The notes beneath the pieces are model-generated. The model did no database searches. It saw nothing but the letters and a program-made list of their open reading frames with translations, and was not told where the DNA came from. A stretch of DNA of 9,975 bases from CAZLLV01 sp964560325. GTDB taxonomy: Bacteria; Acidobacteriota; Thermoanaerobaculia; Multivoradales; DATKCC01. The stretch spans positions 1-9,975 of the forward strand of contig CAZLLV010000247.1 of the NCBI GenBank assembly GCA_964560325.1. The letters run 5' to 3'. Of this stretch, positions 1-6,727 are shown piece by piece (the stretch's first letter is position 1; each line of letters starts with the position of its first letter). The translations under genes were made by a program, and so were the position numbers.

Positions 1-388
1 TGGCGAGGAGCAGGCTGGGGACCGCCACGGGGGCCTCGGCGGCCAGCTCGTCGACGATCAGGTCGACGAGGGAGATCACCCGGCGCCGCGAGCGCTCCGG
101 CAGCTCGCCGAGCAGGCCGTGGACGGTGAAGCAGGCGATCACCACTCGCTCGGCGCCCTGCACGAGCAGCGAATCGATCGCGCTCTCCAGCCGATCGGCG
201 AGCGCGGCGGTCTCGCCGCGCAGGATCGCCTCGGTCCGGTCGGGGAAGGTCGGATCGGAGAGGAGCAGGCAGCGCGGGGCCTCTTGCTCCCGCTCGGGCA
301 GGTTCTCGCGGTAGATCGTCGCGAGGAGCTCGGCGGAGGCGAGCGGCCCCATGCCGCCGACGATGCCGAGGAGCGGCCGGGGGCTCAC
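1..388 (-). CDS. Aspartate/glutamate racemase family protein (partial, N-terminal 129 residues)
   Basis: This is the N-terminal part of a cofactor-independent Asp/Glu racemase family protein; the gene continues past the left edge. The translation opens with GIVGGMGPLASAELLATIY (residues 8-26), the glycine-rich first strand and loop typical of aspartate racemases. The first catalytic cysteine lies in IACFTVHGLL (residues 85-94), where most relatives have CNTxH, so Asn is replaced by Phe. The second catalytic cysteine, expected in the C-terminal half, is outside the window. The GTG start overlaps the stop of the upstream CBS gene in a GTGA arrangement (GTG 388-386, TGA 387-385), which fixes the start and suggests translational coupling. 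Family members interconvert L- and D-amino acids or act on related dicarboxylates in the cytoplasm. The substrate here cannot be told. Confidence 0.85.
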   Translation of the reverse strand, partial: MSPRPLLGIVGGMGPLASAELLATIYRENLPEREQEAPRCLLLSDPTFPDRTEAILRGETAALADRLESAIDSLLVQGAERVVIACFTVHGLLGELPERSRRRVISLVDLIVDELAAEAPVAVPSLLLA

Positions 389-888
389 GACTCGTCGACC
401 AGGAGGCCGAGCAGGTCGGACGTGGTGATGATGCCGAGCACCCGGCCCGCCTCGATGACCACCACCCGGTGGACGTGGTGGTCGAGGAGCGTCGAGGCGA
501 CCTCGGAGACGGTCGCGTCCTCGGGCACCGAGTAGACGTCCGGGTTCATGATCTCGCCGACGCGCACTTCGCCGTCGTCGCCGGAGAAGACGTCGAGCTC
601 CTTGCGCTCCCCGGCCGACAGCACGTCGCGGAAGGCGCGGGCGAAGAAGCCGATCCTCTCTCCCTCCTCGCCCGCTTCGGCGCCCTCGTCCTCCTCTTCC
701 GCCCCCGCCGCCATGTCGGCGATGTCGACCACCGAAACGACACCGGTCAACCGCCCCTCGGCGTCGACCACCGGCGCGCCGGTGATCTCGTGGTCGATCA
801 GGAAACCGGCGAGCTCCCGGACCGTCATGTCCTCGGGAACGGTCAGGACTTCCGGGCTCATCAGGTCGGCGGCGGTGATCGGTCTCAT
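385..888 (-). CDS. Two-CBS-domain protein
   Basis: A 167-residue cytoplasmic protein made of a tandem CBS pair. CBS 1 spans about residues 8-60 (MSPEVLTVPEDMTV, then GAPVVDAEGRLTGVVSVVDI). CBS 2 spans about 113-165 (IMNPDVYSVPEDATV, then RVVVIEAGRVLGIITTSDL). Such pairs usually bind adenosine nucleotides in the cleft between the domains and act as energy or ligand sensors; no catalytic or transport domain is attached. An acidic linker, roughly 61-79 and rich in Glu, Asp and Gly, followed by an amphipathic stretch separates the domains and is longer than usual. The frame is open up to 1005, but I chose ATG 888. It has a strong GGAGGAG site at 904-898, nine bases upstream, and the extra 39 residues look non-conserved. 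Its stop overlaps the racemase GTG start, so the two genes form an operon. Confidence 0.9.
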   Translation of the reverse strand: MRPITAADLMSPEVLTVPEDMTVRELAGFLIDHEITGAPVVDAEGRLTGVVSVVDIADMAAGAEEEDEGAEAGEEGERIGFFARAFRDVLSAGERKELDVFSGDDGEVRVGEIMNPDVYSVPEDATVSEVASTLLDHHVHRVVVIEAGRVLGIITTSDLLGLLVDES

Positions 889-897
889 CTCGGCTGG

Positions 898-904
898 CTC
901 CTCC
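898..904 (-). promoter_or_regulatory. Shine-Dalgarno site of the CBS gene
   Basis: On the minus strand GGAGGAG is followed nine bases later by ATG at 888. This decides the start of the CBS protein against the longer open frame that begins at 1005. Confidence 0.65.
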
Positions 905-987
905 CCGCATTCGTACCACGAACACGCCCCCGAGAGAAGCGGCGCGGTGCCGGCTCGGCGACCGCCGGGAGCGCGGTGGGCGTGCGG

Positions 988-993
988 TAGAGT
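988..993 (+). promoter_or_regulatory. Possible -10 element for the M28 peptidase gene
   Basis: TAGAGT matches four of six positions of TATAAT in an otherwise GC-rich divergent intergenic region, 29 bases before the peptidase ATG. I see no convincing -35 at the usual distance, so this is a tentative call. The remaining intergenic sequence (889-1022) shows no other clear signal except the two ribosome binding sites. Confidence 0.25.
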
Positions 994-1022
994 GCGCCGA
1001 CCCACTTTCCGGAGGACTCACC

Positions 1023-2747
1023 ATGCGCTCGACCCGTTCCCTCTCCGCGCGATCCGTCTGCGTCCACGCGGCCGTCTGCGGCCTCCTCTTCGCCGCCGCC
1101 GGGCGGCCCGCGAGCCCGGCGGGTGTCGCTCCCGGCGCGGAGCCGGTCGACTGGAACGTGGTCAACCGCATCCGCGACGAGGGCTTCGCCCGCTCGCAGG
1201 CGATGGCGACGGCGCGCCACCTGACCGAGGAGATCGGCCCCCGGCTGACCGGCTCGCCCGCCATGAAGGAGGCGAACGAGTGGACCCGCGACCGGCTCGC
1301 GTCGTGGGGGCTGGCGAACGCCGAGGTCGAGCCGTGGGGCGAGTTCGGGCGCGGCTGGAGCTTCGACCGCGCCGCGGTGCACCTGGTCGAGCCGTTCCCC
1401 ATGCCGCTGATCGCGCTGCCCGAGGCGTGGACCCCCGGCACCGACGGTCCGGTGCGCGGCGAGGTCGTTCGGGTGTCGATCGAGTCGATGGACGACCTCG
1501 ACGCCTACCGCGGCCGGCTCGCCGGCAAGATCGTCCTGATCGACGAGCCGCGCCCGCTGCGCGACTGGGACGAGCCGGTCCTCCACCGCTACGACGCGGC
1601 GGAGCTCTCCGAGCTGACCGACTTCGAGATCCCGGACGAAGGCGGACGGGGCGGGCGGGACTGGCGCGGCCGCTGGGAGCTGCGCCAGGCGCTCCCCGCC
1701 TTCCTCGCCGAGGAGGGGGTGGTGGCGACGATCGAGGTCAGCTCGCGCGACGCCGGGCTGGTGCGGGTGGGCGGCGGCGGCTCGCGCGAGCCGGACGAGA
1801 ACCCGGGCGTGCCCGGCCTGGTGATGGCGGTCGAGCACTACAACCGCCTGGCCCGGCTGGCGCCGGCGGCGGAGCGCGACGAGCCCGAGGAACCGGCGGC
1901 GGACGCCGGGGACGAGGAGGAGGCGGAGCCCGCCCCGGTGGTCGAGATCGACGTCGTCGCCCGCTTTCACGACGACGACCTCCAGGCCTACAACACCTTC
2001 GCCGACCTGCCCGGCACCGACCTCGCCGACGAGATGGTGATGGTCGGCGCCCACCTCGACTCCTGGCACGGCGCGACCGGCGCCACGGACAACGCCGCCG
2101 GCTCGGCGATCGTCATGGAGGCGCTGCGGATCCTCGCGGCGATCGCCGCCCGGCCGCGCCGGACGATCCGCGTCGCGCTCTGGAGCGGCGAGGAGCAGGG
2201 CCTCCTCGGGTCGCGGGAGTGGGCGCGGGCGAACCTCGCATCCCGCCCGATCGACCCGGAGCAGGAGGACCTGCCCCGCTTCCTGCGCGAGGAGACCGGG
2301 CCACTCACCCTCCACGCGCTCCACGACGAGGTCTCGGCCTACTTCAACATCGACAACGGCGGCGGCCGCATCCGTGGGATCTACACCCAGGGCAACGCCG
2401 CGGTGGCACCGATCTTCGAGGCCTGGCTCCGGCCGTTCCACGACCTGGGCGCCACCACGGTGACCAACAACGACACCGGCGGCACCGATCACCTGCCGTT
2501 CGACCGCGTGGGCGTGCCCGGCTTTCAGTTCGTCCAGGACGGGATGGACTACTTCTCGCTCACCCACCACACCAACGCCGACACCTACGATCACCTCTCG
2601 CGGGAGGATCTGACGCAGGCGTCGGTGGTGCTCGCCTCGTTCCTCTACCACGCGGCCACGCGCGACGAGCCGCTGCCGCGAAAGCCCCTACCGCCCGATC
2701 CGGAGCCCGAGGCCGAGACGGGCGACCCGGCGGGCGCGGGCGGCTGA
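1023..2747 (+). CDS. Secreted M28 family zinc metallopeptidase with PA-like insert
   Basis: A 574-residue exported aminopeptidase/carboxypeptidase-type enzyme of family M28 with a co-catalytic two-zinc site. Residues 1-30 form a signal peptide (Arg-rich n-region, then hydrophobic AAVCGLLFAAAG). A PA-like domain lies at about 125-275, including GKIVLIDEP and a later LPAFLAEEGVVATIEV. The catalytic domain starts at about 335 and shows the expected ligands in order: His344 and Asp346 in GAHLDSWHG, Asp356 in ATDNAAG, Glu390-Glu391 in SGEEQGLLGS, Asp444 in FNIDNGGG, and His516 in THHTNADT. All metal-binding and base positions are present, so it should be active, probably in the periplasm or outside the cell. 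An acidic Pro/Ala/Glu-rich insert at about 284-305 sits between the PA-like and catalytic parts, and the C-terminal tail (about 551-574) is Pro/Glu-rich. GGAGG at 1011-1015, seven bases before ATG, supports the start. The gene appears to be transcribed alone or with the downstream kinase. Confidence 0.94.
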   Translation: MRSTRSLSARSVCVHAAVCGLLFAAAGRPASPAGVAPGAEPVDWNVVNRIRDEGFARSQAMATARHLTEEIGPRLTGSPAMKEANEWTRDRLASWGLANAEVEPWGEFGRGWSFDRAAVHLVEPFPMPLIALPEAWTPGTDGPVRGEVVRVSIESMDDLDAYRGRLAGKIVLIDEPRPLRDWDEPVLHRYDAAELSELTDFEIPDEGGRGGRDWRGRWELRQALPAFLAEEGVVATIEVSSRDAGLVRVGGGGSREPDENPGVPGLVMAVEHYNRLARLAPAAERDEPEEPAADAGDEEEAEPAPVVEIDVVARFHDDDLQAYNTFADLPGTDLADEMVMVGAHLDSWHGATGATDNAAGSAIVMEALRILAAIAARPRRTIRVALWSGEEQGLLGSREWARANLASRPIDPEQEDLPRFLREETGPLTLHALHDEVSAYFNIDNGGGRIRGIYTQGNAAVAPIFEAWLRPFHDLGATTVTNNDTGGTDHLPFDRVGVPGFQFVQDGMDYFSLTHHTNADTYDHLSREDLTQASVVLASFLYHAATRDEPLPRKPLPPDPEPEAETGDPAGAGG

Positions 2748-2822
2748 CCCGCCGTAGGAGCGACGCGGACCCGGGAAACGGAGTCCGTGAGGTGGCTCGC
2801 CGGCGCCGCCCGGCGTAGCGTC

Positions 2823-2841
2823 GGTCTCGGAGCCCGAGACC
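2823..2841 (+). promoter_or_regulatory. Perfect 8-bp inverted repeat abutting the kinase start
   Basis: GGTCTCGG (2823-2830), loop AGC, then CCGAGACC (2834-2841) forms a perfect GC-rich stem-loop directly before the TTG at 2842. The only Shine-Dalgarno-like GGAG (2829-2832) lies in the stem top and loop. The hairpin could dampen kinase translation. It could alternatively act as a weak terminator for the peptidase gene, but no T-run follows. The rest of the 2748-2841 gap shows nothing clear. Confidence 0.4.
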
Positions 2842-4854
2842 TTGCGCGCCGTGACCGACGACCGAGAGCCGTGCGATCTGCGAGCCCGCGGGCAGGCCTT
2901 CGTCCTGCTCCGCTTCACGCTCCTGATCGCGACCTCCTACATGCTGCTCGCCGAGAGCGGCTTTGCGACGATCTCGCCGTTCATCGTGGGCTGGATCGGC
3001 GCCGGTCTGCTGTCGAACGTCGCCGCCACCCGGCTCCCCCGACGGATCCTCGACTCGCCGCTCTTCTCCGCCGGCTCGCTGATCCTCGACACCACCTGGG
3101 TCACCGTCGGTCTGCTCGCGACCGGGCGCTTCGAACCGGAGTTCTTCTTCCTCTACTTCTTCGTCCTCTTCCTCGCCGCGGTGGGCGAGAGCCTGACGCT
3201 GATCGCCCTCGGCACGGTCGTCGTCTCCGGCGCCTACCTCTACGTCCTCTCGGCCTCCGGGGGCGGCTCGATCCTGGAGACGCCGACGCTCATCCGCCTT
3301 CCGTTCCTGTTCGCGGTCGCGAGCTTCTACGGCTACCTGGTCGACCGGGTGCGGCGCGAGCGGCACCGCGCGCTCGTCAAGGGTGAGGACGTGGCACGGC
3401 TCCAGGAGGTCCGCGAGCGGCTGGAGGCGGCCAACGCACGACTCGAGGAGGAGGTCGCCGAGCGGCTCGAGGCGGAGGAGGCGCTGTCGGCCGCCAACCG
3501 ACAGCTCACCGAGCTCTCCGAGATGAAGTCGGCGTTCGTCTCGGTCGTCTCCCACGAGCTGCGGACCCCGCTCACCTCGATCCGCAACGCCATCGACCTG
3601 GTGCGCGGCGGCACCACCGGCGAGCTGGCGCCCGACCAGAAGCACTTCCTCGACATGGCGAAGCGGAACCAGGAGCGTCTGTCGGCGATCATCGACGACC
3701 TGCTCGACGTCTCGCGCATCGAGGCCGGCCGCCTGGAGTACCGCTTCGAGGAGACCGACGCGGCCCTGCTGGTGCGCGAGGTGCGCGACTCGATGGAGGC
3801 GCAGGCCCTCTCGTCCGGCGTGACCTTCACCGCCGAGACCGGCGGACCGTTGCCGGTCTGGGGCGATCCGAAGCGGCTGCACCAGGTGCTGGTAAACCTC
3901 GCCGGCAACGCCTTGAAGTTCACACCCGACGGCGGCCGGGTGACGCTCTCGGCGCGCCGTGTGGGGGACGAGGTCGAGCTGGCGGTGACGGACAGCGGAC
4001 CGGGCGTGCCGGAGAGCGAGCGCGAGAAGATCTTCGAGGCGTTCTACCAGGCCACGTCGCCGGGTCAGGACTTCCTGACGCGCCGGGTCCGGGGGACCGG
4101 CCTCGGCCTCTCGATCTCGCGCGAGCTCGCCCACGCCCAGGGCGGCCGGCTGCACGTGGAGGAGGCCGACCCGCCGCCGGGCAGCCGCTTCGTGCTCTCG
4201 CTGCCCGCCGACCTCGACGCGGCGCGCGAGATCGCCACCTTCGAGGAGGAGGTCCGGGAGCACCGCAAGTACCCCCTCTTCGGAGTGCTGGTGATCGCCT
4301 GGCGGGACGACGAGCTCGCCGCCGGCTCCCCCGCCGCCGACCCGAAGATCCGCTACTCGGCGCTCCTCGCGATCCGCGACGAGCTGCGCCGCGCGCTGCC
4401 CCGCGACTGCGACCTGCTCCGGATCGAGCCAGCGCACGACCGGATCGTGCTGGTCCTCCTCGCCACGCCGCGCGAGGGAAGCGAGATCGTGAAAGACCGC
4501 CTGAACCGCCGTCTCGCGAGCCTCGCGCTCCGGATCGGTGGCGACAGCCTGCCGGTGCCGCGCGTCCACGGCCCGGCGCAGTACCCGGAGGACGGCGCCA
4601 CCGGCCGGGCGCTGATCGCTCGCTGCCTCGAGCCGACCGACCGACCGAACCTGCACGTGAGCGAAGGAGCCGACGATGACCATGCCGACGATCCTGGTGG
4701 CCGACGACGAGCCCGACGTCCTGGAGACCTTGCGCTACCGGCTGTCCCGGGAGGGCTACTCGGTGGTGACGGCGACCGATGGAGTGGAGGCGCTGGGCGC
4801 GGCGCGGGCACACCAGCCCGACCTGGCGCTGCTCGACGTCATGATGCCGCGTGA
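2842..4854 (+). CDS. Membrane sensor histidine kinase with C-terminal degenerate GGDEF-like domain
   Basis: An inner-membrane sensor kinase. Residues 18-168 hold about six hydrophobic helices with no large periplasmic loop, so the signal is probably sensed within the membrane. A charged coiled coil follows (about 170-228). HisKA contains the phosphoacceptor His238 in SHELRTPLTSI. The HATPase_c domain has the N box (NLAGNALKFTPDGG, 352-365), G1 (DSGPG, 384-388) and G2 (GTGLGLS, 418-424). Residues about 478-596 resemble a GGDEF domain (FGVLVIAWRD, PREGSEIVKDRL, AQYPEDGATGRAL) but have EPAHDRI where GGDEF should be, so it cannot be a cyclase. The start is TTG 2842 (GGAG nine bases upstream); GTG 2851 is the alternative. 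The frame does not stop before the receiver gene but runs 179 bases into it. The last ~60 residues are low-complexity, probably not a folded domain. The true end may be near 4658 if the CCGA repeat has changed length. It pairs with the receiver downstream. Confidence 0.9.
   Translation: MRAVTDDREPCDLRARGQAFVLLRFTLLIATSYMLLAESGFATISPFIVGWIGAGLLSNVAATRLPRRILDSPLFSAGSLILDTTWVTVGLLATGRFEPEFFFLYFFVLFLAAVGESLTLIALGTVVVSGAYLYVLSASGGGSILETPTLIRLPFLFAVASFYGYLVDRVRRERHRALVKGEDVARLQEVRERLEAANARLEEEVAERLEAEEALSAANRQLTELSEMKSAFVSVVSHELRTPLTSIRNAIDLVRGGTTGELAPDQKHFLDMAKRNQERLSAIIDDLLDVSRIEAGRLEYRFEETDAALLVREVRDSMEAQALSSGVTFTAETGGPLPVWGDPKRLHQVLVNLAGNALKFTPDGGRVTLSARRVGDEVELAVTDSGPGVPESEREKIFEAFYQATSPGQDFLTRRVRGTGLGLSISRELAHAQGGRLHVEEADPPPGSRFVLSLPADLDAAREIATFEEEVREHRKYPLFGVLVIAWRDDELAAGSPAADPKIRYSALLAIRDELRRALPRDCDLLRIEPAHDRIVLVLLATPREGSEIVKDRLNRRLASLALRIGGDSLPVPRVHGPAQYPEDGATGRALIARCLEPTDRPNLHVSEGADDDHADDPGGRRRARRPGDLALPAVPGGLLGGDGDRWSGGAGRGAGTPARPGAARRHDAA
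4633..4648 (+). repeat. Tandem tetranucleotide CCGA x4
   Basis: Four perfect copies of CCGA lie in the kinase frame, encoding Pro598 to Arg601 and the start of the next codon, just after the GGDEF-like domain. Because the unit is four bases, a change of one copy shifts the frame. Three copies would end the kinase at TGA 4658-4660, and five copies would end it at TGA 4677-4679 in an ATGA overlap with the receiver. Confidence 0.85.
4664..4669 (+). promoter_or_regulatory. Shine-Dalgarno site of the receiver gene
   Basis: AAGGAG lies six bases before ATG 4676. It favours this ATG over the second in-frame ATG at 4682 and lets the receiver be translated independently of how the kinase ends. Confidence 0.7.
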
Positions 4855-5104
4855 GAACGGCTACCGCGTGGCGCGAACGCTACGGGAGGACGAGCACCGC
4901 GGCGTCTACCCGCGCGGCCTGAAGATCGTGCTCCTGACCGCGCGCGACCTCTCGGGCGAGCCCGACCGCGAGGAGATCTTTCTCGAGTTCAGCCGCGCCG
5001 ACCTGATGCTCTACAAGCCGTTCGACCTCGAAACGCTGATCGATCGGCTCGGCGCCCTCCTCGCCGGCGTGGACCTGGCAGCCCTCGACCACCGCGTCGC
5101 CTGA
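4676..5104 (+). CDS. Single-domain response regulator (stand-alone receiver)
   Basis: A 142-residue CheY-like protein consisting only of a receiver domain. It has the acidic pair Asp10-Asp11 in LVADDEPDVLETL, the phosphoacceptor Asp54 in LALLDVMMP, the switch Thr88 in VLLTARD, and Lys114 in LYKPFDLETL, so it should be phosphorylated normally. The segment between strands 4 and 5 (about 89-108, with SGEPDREEIF) is a little longer than in CheY. There is no DNA-binding or enzymatic output domain, so it must act by protein contact or as a phosphorelay intermediate. The histidine kinase encoded immediately upstream, in an overlapping frame, is the obvious donor. It is convergent with the lipoprotein gene, with a 21-bp gap that has no clear terminator. 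Confidence 0.95.
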   Translation: MTMPTILVADDEPDVLETLRYRLSREGYSVVTATDGVEALGAARAHQPDLALLDVMMPRENGYRVARTLREDEHRGVYPRGLKIVLLTARDLSGEPDREEIFLEFSRADLMLYKPFDLETLIDRLGALLAGVDLAALDHRVA

Positions 5105-5125
5105 CGAGGCACCGGCCCGGCGGGA

Positions 5126-6550
5126 TCACGGCACGAAGCGCCAGTACTCCTCGTCCGCCGGGCCGACCGCCTCCAACCGGTCGCGCTCGGCGGGCGGCAG
5201 GCCGAAACGGAGGAGGTAGAAGAGGTCGGCGAGGACCGACGTGCCGTCGGCGTAGTAGGAGTGGCCGGTCAGGCTGGTGTCGACCGCCGTCGCGTCGATC
5301 AGGTCGATGCCGGGCATGACGACGACGCCGTCGGAGAAGTCACCGATACGCGGATACCGGTGAAACGTCTGGGACAGCTCCAACGCCTGGTCCCTCGCCG
5401 AACCGTAGAGAGTGATCCGCTCCCCCGCCGAGGGAAGCTGTTCGGCGGTCGGGCCGCGGAACGTGTCCGCATCGATGTCGGGCGCCACCAGCACGACCTG
5501 CTCGAAACGCGGCACCTCCGCGCCCGCGGCGCCGTCCCGCTCGAAGTCCCGCAGAACGCGCGTCAGCGCCCGGTTCCCCATGCTGTGGGCGATCACGTGG
5601 ATCTCTTCCGCGCCCGATCTCTCCGCGACCAGGCCGAGGAACTCACGCAGGTGGGGCACCGACCACTCGACGTTGACGCCGTCGGCGAGGTAGGCCGCCG
5701 CTCTGCCGCGCGACGGCCAGGAGAAGAGGATCGGCACCAGGTCGTGGTGGATGTCGTAGGCGATCTGCGCGGTGCGGCGCGCGGCCTCGTCGAAGTCGAC
5801 GTTGTAGCCGTGCACGAAGACGAACGCCTCCCGGTCGTCGGTCGCCTCCACCCGCTCGCGCAGGCGGCGGGCGAAGTCGTCGCGCGGCAGCTCGTCGACC
5901 GAGAGCAGGACCACGTGCTTCTCCGGGTCGGGCCGGAGCTCGAGCCGCCACCAGCGCGGGGATTCGAGCTCGCCCATCCGGTGGTCTTTCGGGATGCTCA
6001 CCTCGAGCGCCCCCAGCCGGAGCTCGCCACGGTCGCCGCCGTAGATCCGCCGCGGGTCGACTTCGCCGACGCGCCGGTTCCGGTCGGTGCCGTAGAAGAC
6101 CTCGACGACCTCGTACTCGTCCTCGGCGGGCGGCGGCTCGGGGGGCGGCAGCGTCGCGACGGTCGGAGCGAGCTGGATGCCGAAGACGCCGCCCGGCCGC
6201 GCCTGGACGCCGCTCACCCGGACCGGCTCGAAGCCCGCACGCTGGACGGCGACGTCGTAGGACCCGCTGGTCACCGACTCGAACACCACCGCGCCGTATT
6301 CGTCCGTGACGCCGGAGCGATCTCCCCCGGCCCCCGACATCCGGACCTCGGCACCCTCGACCGGCTCCCCCTGCGGGTCCGCGACCTCGACCGCGAACGA
6401 GCCGCGAGGCACCGAGCCCGAGCCGCAACCGCCGGCGATCAGCCCGAGAATGGTGAGAAGAGTGAGAAGACCGACGCACCCGGCCCACGCGGCAGCCATC
6501 TCCGAGCACCAGAGCCCGGCGCGGCGACACGACACCTTCTGAAGGTTCAT
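5126..6550 (-). CDS. Predicted lipoprotein: carboxypeptidase-regulatory-like domain plus DUF900-type alpha/beta hydrolase
   Basis: A 474-residue protein with a type II signal peptide: Lys5, Arg9 and Arg10, a hydrophobic core at about 19-40, and a lipobox-like IAGGC with Cys42. Residues about 50-128 form a beta-sandwich resembling carboxypeptidase-regulatory-like domains (DPQGEPVEGAEV, TDEYGAVVFESV, GSYDVAVQRAGFE). A Pro-rich hinge follows (133-141). The rest is an alpha/beta hydrolase of the DUF900 type: VFYGTDRNR (151-159), oxyanion-region FVFVHGYNVDF (243-253), LFSWPSRG (275-282), nucleophile Ser323 in AHSMGNRALT, probable acid Asp358 or Asp360 in VAPDID, and His430 in TGHSYYAD. The triad is complete, so an esterase or lipase-like activity at the cell envelope is likely; the substrate is unknown. 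ATG 6550 gives a better signal peptide than ATG 6499, which lacks a basic n-region. Its ribosome binding site is poor, with GAGG too close to the ATG. Confidence 0.88.
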   Translation of the reverse strand: MNLQKVSCRRAGLWCSEMAAAWAGCVGLLTLLTILGLIAGGCGSGSVPRGSFAVEVADPQGEPVEGAEVRMSGAGGDRSGVTDEYGAVVFESVTSGSYDVAVQRAGFEPVRVSGVQARPGGVFGIQLAPTVATLPPPEPPPAEDEYEVVEVFYGTDRNRRVGEVDPRRIYGGDRGELRLGALEVSIPKDHRMGELESPRWWRLELRPDPEKHVVLLSVDELPRDDFARRLRERVEATDDREAFVFVHGYNVDFDEAARRTAQIAYDIHHDLVPILFSWPSRGRAAAYLADGVNVEWSVPHLREFLGLVAERSGAEEIHVIAHSMGNRALTRVLRDFERDGAAGAEVPRFEQVVLVAPDIDADTFRGPTAEQLPSAGERITLYGSARDQALELSQTFHRYPRIGDFSDGVVVMPGIDLIDATAVDTSLTGHSYYADGTSVLADLFYLLRFGLPPAERDRLEAVGPADEEYWRFVP

Positions 6551-6621
6551 ACCTCAGGAGTTTACCAAGATCTGCCTCACCGCGGTAGCCGATCTCGGAG
6601 ACGAAGCCGCGGACGACCCCA

Positions 6622-6627
6622 TACAAT
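6622..6627 (+). promoter_or_regulatory. Possible -10 element for the flavodoxin/methyltransferase pair
   Basis: TACAAT matches five of six positions of TATAAT and is one of few AT-rich spots in the 177-bp divergent region 6551-6727. The -35 region is weak (GAGACG at 6598-6603, three of six matches, 18-bp spacer). If used, it gives a 5' leader of roughly 95 bases. Confidence 0.3.
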
Positions 6628-6714
6628 CGAAACCGCAGCTCTCGCCGGCCCCGCCGCCCGAAGCCGGGTTTTCGAGCGAATGAGCGCAGATCATGCCCGA
6701 CACCCTTGACCGAG

Positions 6715-6720
6715 AGGAGG
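6715..6720 (+). promoter_or_regulatory. Shine-Dalgarno site of the flavodoxin-fold gene
   Basis: AGGAGG lies seven bases before ATG 6728, a near-ideal site that fixes this start. It lies inside longer open frames that begin upstream, which are therefore not the gene. Confidence 0.75.
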
Positions 6721-6727
6721 GCGCACG

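Noticed and set aside
885..2651. Long minus-strand open frame (588 codons) opposite the M28 peptidase
   Set aside because: It is rich in Arg, Gly, Val and His with no domain pattern, and lies opposite a gene with complete catalytic motifs. This is the usual antisense shadow in very GC-rich DNA.
2736..2753. GC-rich inverted repeats over the peptidase stop codon as a terminator
   Set aside because: The stems are only five base pairs and no T-run follows. In DNA this GC-rich such pairings arise by chance.
2560..4683. Minus-strand open frame of 707 codons opposite the histidine kinase
   Set aside because: The composition is typical of a shadow frame, and the opposite strand carries unmistakable HisKA and HATPase motifs.
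5105..5125. Bidirectional terminator between the convergent receiver and lipoprotein genes
   Set aside because: The 21-bp gap holds CCGG-rich sequence but no stem of useful length and no T or A tracts.
6559..6564. Minus-strand TAAACT as a -10 giving a leaderless lipoprotein message
   Set aside because: It has four of six matches and would place the transcript start about two bases before the ATG, fitting the poor ribosome binding site. No -35 is visible and the evidence is too thin to list as a feature.
5261..6709. Plus-strand open frame of 482 codons opposite the lipoprotein hydrolase
   Set aside because: There is no recognisable domain and it spans the divergent intergenic region. The minus strand encodes a signal peptide, a lipobox and the hydrolase motifs.
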